Positions 1 to 5,435 of a stretch of 5,435 nt of DNA are shown in pieces. Within the stretch, counting starts at the first letter, position 1; each line of letters starts with the position of its first letter. The translations under genes and the position numbers were made by a program. The stretch is taken from positions 1 to 5,435 of the forward strand of contig CAMLGP010000255.1 of the NCBI GenBank assembly GCA_946479535.1. The letters run 5' to 3'. The notes beneath the pieces are model-generated. The model had not been told where the DNA came from, ran no database searches, and was given only the letters and a program-made list of their open reading frames with translations. The stretch is from an uncultured Bacteroidota bacterium. GTDB lineage: Bacteria > Bacteroidota > Bacteroidia > Chitinophagales > Chitinophagaceae.

Positions 1-1
1 A

Positions 2-667
2 AACCTGGGAGATTTTGGTGGCGTTGGAAAGGAAGCCGGATTTGTTGACCTGGTAGGGGCGTTAGATCAACTCCCAGGACAGCACCGTTACCGCATCTCC
101 TCCATTGAACCGAATTTGCTTACCAATGAGATCATCGAAATTGTGGCGAATAGCGATAAGTTCATGCCCCATTTTCATATCCCTCTCCAAAGTGGAAGCA
201 ATAAGATATTAGGGCTGATGAGAAGAAGGTATCGCCGTGAGTTGTATGCCGACCGGGTAAAACTGATTAAAACGCTCATGCCCCATTGCGCGATTGGTGT
301 TGATGTGATTGTTGGGTTTCCAGATGAGACCGATACAGCGTTTAAAGAGACCTTTGATTTCCTTCATGCATTGGATATCTCCTACCTGCACGTATTCACT
401 TATTCAGAGCGGGATAATACCCATGCGCTTACCCTGAATCCTGTAGTGCCGATGAATACAAGGCACGAAAGGAATAAAGCACTCCGCAACCTGTCCTACA
501 TGAAAATGCAATACTTCACAGAGCAGCATGCAGGACAAACAAGAAAAGTGTTGTTTGAGGGACATAACAAGAATGGAATGATGGAGGGATATAGCGATAA
601 TTATATCCGCATCAACGCACCCTTTAAAGAAGAGTGGGTGAATCAGGTTATAGACTGGAAACTCTGA
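2..667 (+). CDS. mtaB: tRNA (t6A37) methylthiotransferase MtaB-like radical-SAM enzyme, 3' part
   Basis: The 5' end lies outside the window; the open frame runs from base 2 to the TGA at 665-667 and gives 221 visible residues. MiaB/RimO/MtaB enzymes are usually about 430-450 residues, so roughly the C-terminal half is present. The N-terminal methylthiotransferase domain and the CxxxCxxC radical-SAM cluster motif are therefore not visible. What is visible opens with NLGDFG, a signature typical of the MtaB subgroup, followed by RISSIEP, HIPLQSGS (about 59-66), DVIVGFPDET (about 101-110) and the FTYSERDNT segment (about 132-140). From about residue 180 to the end comes a short TRAM-like RNA-binding tail. 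By family knowledge MtaB adds a methylthio group to t6A at position 37 of ANN-decoding tRNAs, using SAM and two Fe-S clusters in the cytoplasm. RimO or MiaB is less likely because of the NLGDFG and YSERDNT wording. No strong hairpin terminator follows the stop. Confidence 0.86.
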   Translation, partial: NLGDFGGVGKEAGFVDLVGALDQLPGQHRYRISSIEPNLLTNEIIEIVANSDKFMPHFHIPLQSGSNKILGLMRRRYRRELYADRVKLIKTLMPHCAIGVDVIVGFPDETDTAFKETFDFLHALDISYLHVFTYSERDNTHALTLNPVVPMNTRHERNKALRNLSYMKMQYFTEQHAGQTRKVLFEGHNKNGMMEGYSDNYIRINAPFKEEWVNQVIDWKL

Positions 668-762
668 AGTCATACCTAATTGCTGCGCTCACTATCCCGA
701 TAGCTACCCCTACTCTTTAGCACTTTCCTTATCCATGGTGTACTCTGCAGTCCTTCATGTTA

Positions 763-830
763 TTCCCTGCTCCTGCATGCTCTTCCCTGCTCCAGCGTGC
801 TCTTCCCTGCTACTGCCTGGCTTTCCTGCC
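763..830. repeat. 20-bp imperfect tandem repeat, three units plus a partial
   Basis: Three consecutive 20-bp units lie at 763-782, 783-802 and 803-822, each opening with TTCCCTGCT, and an 8-bp remnant (TTCCTGCC) follows at 823-830. Units 1 and 2 differ at two positions; unit 3 is more diverged at its end. The repeat sits in the 239-bp spacer (668-906) between the methylthiotransferase and the glycosyltransferase. This spacer is strongly C+T-rich on the plus strand and poor in G. I could not recognise a convincing Bacteroidota promoter (TTTG, then TAnnTTTG) or a terminator there. The array may be simple replication-slippage sequence or part of the leader of the downstream gene; nothing here assigns a function. 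Confidence 0.7.
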
Positions 831-906
831 ATCTCTCCGGCACTCTTAACCTGCCTCCGCTACCCACTAAGCAACCCTACCGGACCGTTTCCCGATTTAC
901 TTCCGA

Positions 907-2409
907 ATGTCTCCTTCATCTGAATACAATAATCCCACATTCTACAAAACAACTGCCTTCCGGCTAATCCTTCTATTAGCATTCTTACAACTCATCATCG
1001 CGCTATTCACCAATACCCTCACCTTTACACATGAAGAATCCATGTGGCATTATATTGGCCGAAACTGGTTTCGTCATGGATTGACTCCTTACCAGGGTGG
1101 TATCGATAACAAATCTCCTTTTCTCTTCGCGATATATGGATTATCAGACTGGTTATTTGGGATCAACTACTGGTTCCCACGTTTACTGGGAATCATTGTT
1201 CAATCCATCGGCATTTATTATATCTATAAGATCGCCTACCGGTATGCATTGAAAAATACAGCGGATAACCAGCACGCAGAACAGGCAGGACTATTTGCCC
1301 TTTCTTTATACGGACTCTCTCTTTTATGCCGAACTACCGGTGGGAAACTGGTATCGTTCACTGAAACCTATGCCACTGCATTTGTAATCATCTCCTTTTA
1401 CAAATGCCTATCAGCAAAAAGCACAAGGCATTATTTTATCAGCGGTTTGCTGGCAGGTTTGGGAATTGGCTGCCGATTCTCAGCCGTTTTTGGAACAATG
1501 GCCGTATTCATCATGGCATTGCGTAAGAACTGGAAAGGAGCTTTATTGTTAGGAATTGGCGTTATTAGTGGTTGTTTAATAATGGCAGGACTGATTGAAT
1601 TATCAGGTATTCATGTGGGCGATTTTCTTTACTATGGCTTCGTCGATAATTTTGGCCAGGGTAGTACTACCGATTTCAGCTGGGAATACAAACTGGACCA
1701 GTTTTTCAATAATTTCTTTAACTCTGAGCTGGTCCTCTTTTACCCTTTTATTATTGGTTATATATTAATAACAAAGAAACCGGATCACCTGCTGGTATGG
1801 CTTCTTTGCACGTTCATAGGTATAAATGTACTTGGACTTTATGCAAGGCCCCATTTTAAAGAACTATTGCCTGCATTCTCTTTAACAGCCGCACTTTGTC
1901 TCTCCCATTTAACGGGGAAGTATAAACTCTCCTTTAAAGGATTGATGATTGTAGTATGGATCTGTTTCTTCCCTAAAACGCTGGAGCCTTTTTGGGGATT
2001 AAGAAAAACATTCAGACCAGTAATAATTTCACCCAAAACCTATTGCGATAACCCCACTGCAATAACGGATGAAGAAGCAGAAAGGCGACTGGGAAAATGG
2101 ATTAAAACGGTAACTACAGATACTGATCTTGTGTATGTGGCCGGGTATGGAGCAAGAGTTCAATTATACAGTGAAAGGGTATCACCAGCTTTGTATTTCA
2201 ATATCACCCAGAACAATTACTCCAAAGCGCAGATCTATAAGGATCTTGAAAATAAACCTCCCACCCTGATTGTTATTCCTGTCTTTACCAGTTATAAAAG
2301 CTGGGTAGATCTGGATGTAAGAGATTTTATCAGTAAGCTTGTAGCAGATCAATATGTTTTTGACAGTTGCCTGTATGGTTATGGGATATATAGAAGAAAG
2401 AACAAATGA
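907..2409 (+). CDS. GT-C family (GT39/PMT_2-like) integral membrane glycosyltransferase
   Basis: A 500-residue polytopic protein. Hydrophobic segments lie near residues 18-37, 87-112, 128-168, 176-204, 211-233, 276-313, 319-335 and 343-358, and a soluble tail runs from about 365 to 500. After the first membrane segment comes a non-cytoplasmic loop with THEES (41-45), placed where GT-C enzymes carry their catalytic or metal-binding acidic pair. GLTPYQGGIDNKSP (58-71) then matches the usual 'PY..G..D.KPP' stretch of PMT_2 proteins. RPHFKELLPAF (314-324) resembles the conserved 'R..HY..QL.P' segment. By family knowledge such enzymes transfer a sugar from a polyprenyl-phosphate donor to lipid, glycan or protein at the outer face of the inner membrane; donor and acceptor here are unknown. 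The ATG at 907 is chosen because an in-frame TAA at 868-870 lies upstream and no ATG, GTG or TTG lies between. No Shine-Dalgarno is seen, which is common in Bacteroidota. The stop lies three bases from the stop of the convergent oxidase gene. Confidence 0.85.
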   Translation: MSPSSEYNNPTFYKTTAFRLILLLAFLQLIIALFTNTLTFTHEESMWHYIGRNWFRHGLTPYQGGIDNKSPFLFAIYGLSDWLFGINYWFPRLLGIIVQSIGIYYIYKIAYRYALKNTADNQHAEQAGLFALSLYGLSLLCRTTGGKLVSFTETYATAFVIISFYKCLSAKSTRHYFISGLLAGLGIGCRFSAVFGTMAVFIMALRKNWKGALLLGIGVISGCLIMAGLIELSGIHVGDFLYYGFVDNFGQGSTTDFSWEYKLDQFFNNFFNSELVLFYPFIIGYILITKKPDHLLVWLLCTFIGINVLGLYARPHFKELLPAFSLTAALCLSHLTGKYKLSFKGLMIVVWICFFPKTLEPFWGLRKTFRPVIISPKTYCDNPTAITDEEAERRLGKWIKTVTTDTDLVYVAGYGARVQLYSERVSPALYFNITQNNYSKAQIYKDLENKPPTLIVIPVFTSYKSWVDLDVRDFISKLVADQYVFDSCLYGYGIYRRKNK

Positions 2410-2412
2410 ATC

Positions 2413-3681
2413 TCACCCGATTGATCTCCTCAATTTTTTAGCGGCATCTTTACCACTCGCCAGCGCAGCCTCTACAGTTCCCGGAGCATCGCCATCATAC
2501 AATGCTTCACCAGCAAAGAACAATGTATTATCAACAGGAGTACAAAGTAATTTCCTGGCTGCGGGCGTATCCGGCATATCATAACTATAGGCGCATTGGG
2601 AATAGCTATCATTCACCCAGTTGAAGACATAAGATTCCACGATAATAGTCTTTAGCTCATCAATATGCTTTTCAAATAGGGAAGAAAGTGATTGGAGAGC
2701 TTTTTCAAAAATATCTTCTTCGCTTTGCCTGCCAAGCTTATCCGCCGCTGGTCCGCCCACCCAACCTGTAAGCAATGGGGTTTTATCCGGTAACTGCGTC
2801 CACCAGGTAGGAAATATCTCCTCACTAAAAACAAAGCCCATGTCCTTTTCCCAGAATCGTTTGCGGAACAGGATCACAACTTTGATCACAGGGCCTGTAC
2901 CAATTGACCGGGCTGCTTTCACATACGCATTTAATGGTGGAGTAAAACTGATGGATGCTTTACCAGCAGCCTGTTGTAGCAGAGGTATGGGTATGGTAAT
3001 AATGGCCTTATCAGCCCTGTATTGCTCTCCCCTTTCGGTTAAAACAGCAACTTCTCCCCGCTGCCAATCAATCTGCTTTACCTGTTGATTGGTAAGAACA
3101 GCGCAACCTTTTCTCACACATTCATATTCCAGGAAGCTAATAAGGGAACCATAGCCGGAAGGAATGCGATAAAACTTATCTTCTTCATGGCTCCATTCTT
3201 CATAAAGGGCTTTTACACTGGCTTTCTGAAAATCTGCCACATCAAACCCTTCTGCATAGGTAATAATATGACGACGGAGTTCTTCATGCACCTCGCTATT
3301 ATAATAGCTATCCAGGAATTCTGCCAAAGTCATATCCCGCTCCAGGGACTTCATATTACCCAGTAATCCTTCCCATCCTTCTACCATTTCATTCTGTCTG
3401 ATCCATTCACCCTTCTCTTTGCGGAAGAATTTACCCTTTACCACGGTGCGGTCGATATCCGCTTTTTTTAAAAGCTTAAATGTAATGGGAAGTTTACCAT
3501 GAATGAATTCAGCTCCGCTTTCTATAACAACAGGCGCAAGTGCGGAAGGGTGACTCCGGATCCTGCCTCCGGTAACGGCTCTTGCTTCAAGTAGGGTAAT
3601 GGTAAAATCATCTGCCAGTTCAAGTGCTGCCATAAGCCCTGCAGCTCCGGCGCCAATAATAATCAATTCCTGTTTAGCCAC
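2413..3681 (-). CDS. Flavin-containing amine oxidase family protein (FAD-dependent oxidoreductase)
   Basis: A 422-residue protein of normal length for a compact bacterial flavin amine oxidase. An N-terminal Rossmann FAD site is clear: IIIGAGAAGL (7-16) with the GxGxxG glycines, an acidic residue E33 closing the second strand, and TGGRIRS (37-43). ESGAEFIHG (54-62) matches the family's 'GAe.ihG' segment, and AIITIPIPLL (226-235) the 'a..tvPl..L' stretch. The C-terminal FAD motif runs from FFAGEAL (388-394) to GTVEAALASG (401-410). FNWVNDSYSQCAYSY (353-367) fits the aromatic region near the substrate cavity of monoamine oxidases. There is no signal peptide, so it is probably cytoplasmic. By family knowledge it would oxidise an amine, or dehydrogenate another substrate, with FAD; the substrate cannot be told. 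A protoporphyrinogen- or phytoene-type relative is less likely. The start is GTG: an in-frame TGA (3684-3682) directly precedes it, and the Rossmann strand follows within six residues. No ribosome binding site is evident. Confidence 0.88.
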   Translation of the reverse strand: MAKQELIIIGAGAAGLMAALELADDFTITLLEARAVTGGRIRSHPSALAPVVIESGAEFIHGKLPITFKLLKKADIDRTVVKGKFFRKEKGEWIRQNEMVEGWEGLLGNMKSLERDMTLAEFLDSYYNSEVHEELRRHIITYAEGFDVADFQKASVKALYEEWSHEEDKFYRIPSGYGSLISFLEYECVRKGCAVLTNQQVKQIDWQRGEVAVLTERGEQYRADKAIITIPIPLLQQAAGKASISFTPPLNAYVKAARSIGTGPVIKVVILFRKRFWEKDMGFVFSEEIFPTWWTQLPDKTPLLTGWVGGPAADKLGRQSEEDIFEKALQSLSSLFEKHIDELKTIIVESYVFNWVNDSYSQCAYSYDMPDTPAARKLLCTPVDNTLFFAGEALYDGDAPGTVEAALASGKDAAKKLRRSIG

Positions 3682-3764
3682 TCAATTGGTTTATAGACAA
3701 ACATCACATATTAAGCCAAAAAGAAAAAGGAAGGTAAAGGCCACAGAGAGCCACAGAGAAAAAG

Positions 3765-3806
3765 AGAGCCACCGAGTCCCGATAGCTTTCGGGACTCGGT
3801 GGCTCT
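3765..3806 (-). terminator. Perfect 18-bp-stem hairpin, probable Rho-independent terminator
   Basis: Bases 3765-3782 pair without mismatch with 3789-3806, leaving a 6-base loop (TAGCTT). The stem is GC-rich and includes GAGTCCCGA and its complement TCGGGACTC. Read on the minus strand, the stem is followed by CTCTTTTTCTC, a modest T-rich run, which suits termination after the DUF1680 gene ending at 3986. The distance of about 180 bp from that stop is long, and the transcript would first pass through the tandem array. On the plus strand the hairpin is followed by TCAAAAATTTT, so termination in that direction is less supported. It may instead be the core of a dispersed palindromic repeat. Confidence 0.6.
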
Positions 3807-3852
3807 TCAAAAATTTTCATGGTACTGCCAAATCTCTGTTGCCATCTTAACC

Positions 3853-3942
3853 CTCTGTAGCTCTCGTTTTCTCTGTAGTTCTCTTTTTCTCTGTAGTTCT
3901 CTTTTTCTCTGTAGTTCTCTTTTTCTCTGTGGTTCTCTGTGG
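3853..3942. repeat. 18-bp tandem repeat, five units
   Basis: The unit CTCTGTAGTTCTCTTTTT occurs as three identical copies at 3871-3888, 3889-3906 and 3907-3924. It is preceded by a copy with two substitutions (3853-3870) and followed by a diverged copy (3925-3942) that ends in CTCTGTGG. The plus strand is almost all pyrimidine with periodic GTAG; the minus strand, which is the transcribed sense for the upstream enzyme gene, is purine-rich. Identical central copies with diverged outer ones are the usual mark of array expansion from the middle. There are no unique spacers, so it is not a CRISPR. Confidence 0.9.
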
Positions 3943-3985
3943 CCTAATATACTTTTTGACCTGGTATTCTTTGTAATCTTAAATA

Positions 3986-5434
3986 TTATTTCAGGATTAT
4001 GGAGGATCTATCATTATTCGCAATGATCTCAATATCCTTTATTTTCTCAGGGAACCACACCTGCATTTCTCCTGCACCCCTGTTAGCCCAGGCATAATAA
4101 GGAATGACCACAACCGGTTTCTTTTCGGTGGAAACCTGCTCATCTGAAGTCTGCAGAACAATACCATTTGTTTTCAACTCCATGATGCCGTTCAGCAATT
4201 CAGGTTTGAATTCGGTGGTGAAGCTGGCTGATGCGGGAATAATGATATTGGAAGCTTTGCCATTATTTTCTGGCCATTCTGCGCAATACATGAGAGGTCC
4301 GCGCTGTATGGCTACTTTGCCCTGGTCCTCTTTCAAATTAGCATTGGCAACCACGCGCTGCACTTCCATAGGAAGATTTACTTCCACCTTATCATTCTTT
4401 TTCCAGGTCCGGTTCAGCACTGCATAGCCATTTTCCATTGTGTATTCAACAGGTTTATCATTTACAGTAATGGTTACATTGGAAGCAGTTCCATTTTTAA
4501 ACCAGTACAGATCAGAAGGAATTGCTTTGTTCTGTACCCATCCTGGAATCCTTACCAATAGATTGAAAGCTGCTGAAGATTTCTTTGGATTGACCACAAA
4601 TTTCAGATCACCTTCCCAGGGGTAATTATTCTGCTGGGTAATTTCCACCGCACCAGCAGGCACATTAATGGTTGCAACACTATTGATGAATAGGTTTACA
4701 AATAATTTGTCATCTTTTTGCGCATACACATAGCCGGGCACAGAAGGGATCAAACGAGCAACATTGGTGGGACAGCAGGAGCAATCAAACCAGCCAGCGC
4801 GCTCCCTTTCCAGTGCGCTATGCGTAAAAGAATTCCTGACCTGCATGGCATTGGTGTAGAAAAATGATTTTCCATCAAGGCCTACCCCGGAGATCAATCC
4901 GTTATAAAGGATCTTCTCCAGCACATCAATATATTTTGAATCACCATGCAACTGGAACATACGCTGGTTCCAATACACATTTGCAATGGCCGCACAGGTT
5001 TCATTATAGGCTGTACCGTTTGGCAGTTCATAGTTATCGCCATAACGTTCTCCATTTGGAATGGCACCCGCTCCACCCTGAACATATAATTTTTTGGAGA
5101 CCAGGTTTTCCCAAATGCTATCAATTGCGTTGATCATCTTTTGATCACCAGTGAGCGCTGCAACATCAGCAACAGATGAATAAAGATATCCGGCTCTTAC
5201 GGCATGGCCAATTGCTTCCCTTTGGTCAACAACCGGGATATGATCCTGAAAATAGGAACCATTTTTCCAGGGATCTTTGCTTTTGGCATCATAGCCTGCA
5301 AAATGACCGCGTTCTTCCACAAAATATTTTGCTGTTTCCAGGTATTCTTTTTTGCCGGTTATGCGATACAATTTAACCAGACCCATTTCCACTATTTCAT
5401 GACCGGGAGCCACCTTCTTTTTATCAGGACCGTA
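3986..5434 (-). CDS. DUF1680 (GH127-like) beta-L-arabinofuranosidase, 5' end missing
   Basis: The frame enters at the right edge and stops at TAA 3988-3986, giving 482 visible residues starting YGPDKKKVAPGHE. The N-terminus, with any signal peptide, is outside the window; the GTG at 5413 is an internal valine codon, not the start. The protein matches the DUF1680 family typified by HypBA1 of Bifidobacterium longum: an (alpha/alpha)6 catalytic barrel followed by beta-sandwich domains. DHIPVVDQREAIGHAVRAGYLY is the conserved barrel segment. Residues matching HypBA1's acid/base Glu322, zinc ligands Glu338 and Cys340, and Cys417 (nucleophile) with Cys418 are present as E129, E145, C147, C220 and C221 (codons at 5050, 5002, 4996, 4777 and 4774, reading downwards). 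The end (YYAWANRGAGEMQVW) is also family-typical. By family knowledge it releases beta-L-arabinofuranose from plant glycans such as extensin, probably in the periplasm or at the cell surface. GH146 or another DUF1680 specificity (for example aceric acid release) cannot be excluded. No SusC/SusD gene is in view. Confidence 0.9.
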   Translation of the reverse strand, partial: YGPDKKKVAPGHEIVEMGLVKLYRITGKKEYLETAKYFVEERGHFAGYDAKSKDPWKNGSYFQDHIPVVDQREAIGHAVRAGYLYSSVADVAALTGDQKMINAIDSIWENLVSKKLYVQGGAGAIPNGERYGDNYELPNGTAYNETCAAIANVYWNQRMFQLHGDSKYIDVLEKILYNGLISGVGLDGKSFFYTNAMQVRNSFTHSALERERAGWFDCSCCPTNVARLIPSVPGYVYAQKDDKLFVNLFINSVATINVPAGAVEITQQNNYPWEGDLKFVVNPKKSSAAFNLLVRIPGWVQNKAIPSDLYWFKNGTASNVTITVNDKPVEYTMENGYAVLNRTWKKNDKVEVNLPMEVQRVVANANLKEDQGKVAIQRGPLMYCAEWPENNGKASNIIIPASASFTTEFKPELLNGIMELKTNGIVLQTSDEQVSTEKKPVVVIPYYAWANRGAGEMQVWFPEKIKDIEIIANNDRSSIILK

Positions 5435-5435
5435 T

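Larger units (their letters stand above)
3739..3944. repeat. 29-bp inverted repeat enclosing a hairpin and a tandem array
   Basis: The left arm at 3739-3767 reads GGCCACAGAG, then AGCCACAGAG, then AAAAAGAGA. The right arm at 3916-3944 is its reverse complement with one mismatch (G at 3750 against the A expected from the right arm). About 148 bp separate the arms, including a perfect 18-bp-stem hairpin next to the left arm and an 18-bp tandem array that runs into the right arm. The right arm overlaps the last part of the array, so the left arm looks like an inverted copy of one to two array units. The sequence resembles the CACAGAG-type intergenic repeats I recall from environmental bacterial genomes; that comparison is from memory only. 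Confidence 0.8.
3682..3985. other. 304-bp non-coding interval between two minus-strand genes
   Basis: This spacer lies downstream of the DUF1680 gene and upstream of the amine oxidase gene, both on the minus strand. More than half of it is repeat: the nested elements at 3739-3944 are listed separately. The remaining flanks are AT-rich. The 57 bp next to the oxidase start should hold its promoter. A possible TTTG (3720-3717) and TATAAAC (3695-3689), 21 bp apart on the minus strand, only partly match the Bacteroidota consensus, so no promoter is called. Reading frames across the array exist only because the repeat unit is a multiple of three. Confidence 0.75.

Noticed and set aside
116..118. 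TTG as the start of the methylthiotransferase
   Set aside because: The same frame is open to base 2 and encodes NLGDFG and RISSIEP, conserved parts of the radical-SAM domain.
404..673. 89-residue minus-strand frame across the methylthiotransferase
   Set aside because: Antisense shadow of a well-supported conserved coding region, with no recognisable family.
735..923. 62-residue frame rich in Cys, Pro and Leu upstream of the glycosyltransferase
   Set aside because: Its composition comes from the pyrimidine-rich repeat and it overlaps the start of the glycosyltransferase; no recognisable domain or start signal.
3689..3720. Bacteroidota-type promoter for the oxidase (TTTG and TATAAAC on the minus strand)
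   Set aside because: The spacing is acceptable, but the -7 element lacks the TTTG part and would give an almost leaderless transcript; too weak to annotate.
3853..3942. CRISPR-like array
   Set aside because: Units are directly adjacent with no unique spacers, and no cas gene is in view.
3799..4026. Plus-strand frame with a repeated LCSSLF six-residue pattern
   Set aside because: It is the 18-bp tandem array read as codons; the unit length is a multiple of three, so no stop arises. It also runs into the 3' end of the arabinofuranosidase on the other strand.
5411..5413. GTG as the start of the arabinofuranosidase
   Set aside because: The frame stays open to the window edge, and the upstream residues YGPDKKK continue the family alignment, so this is an internal valine.

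Overview
The window holds four protein-coding genes, two of them cut by the window edges, and two non-coding intervals with repeats. The protein types suggest Bacteroidota, plausibly a Chitinophagaceae-like soil or plant-polymer degrader. The evidence is an MtaB-type tRNA methylthiotransferase with the NLGDFG signature, a large DUF1680 arabinofuranosidase, moderate-to-low GC, and starts with no clear Shine-Dalgarno sequence. The genus is inference; no rRNA or other marker is present.

Layout from left to right. Positions 2-667 (+) are the C-terminal half of a radical-SAM methylthiotransferase, best read as MtaB. Positions 668-906 are a pyrimidine-rich spacer with a 20-bp unit repeated three times. 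Positions 907-2409 (+) encode a polytopic GT-C (GT39/PMT_2-like) membrane glycosyltransferase. Only three bases separate its stop from the stop of the convergent gene at 2413-3681 (-), a flavin-dependent amine oxidase starting with GTG. Positions 3682-3985 are non-coding and hold the most structured DNA in the window: a perfect 18-bp-stem hairpin, five 18-bp tandem units, and a 29-bp inverted repeat that encloses both. Positions 3986-5434 (-) are most of a DUF1680 (GH127-like) beta-L-arabinofuranosidase whose catalytic and zinc-binding residues are intact.

The two minus-strand genes are about 300 bp apart with a terminator-like hairpin between them, so they are probably separate transcription units. 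The four genes do not form an evident pathway: tRNA modification, envelope glycosylation, amine or other FAD-dependent oxidation, and plant-polysaccharide breakdown. I see no defence system, mobile-element gene, CRISPR array or RNA gene. The part most worth a second look is the nested repeat at 3739-3944. No previously undescribed multi-gene system is supported by the sequence.
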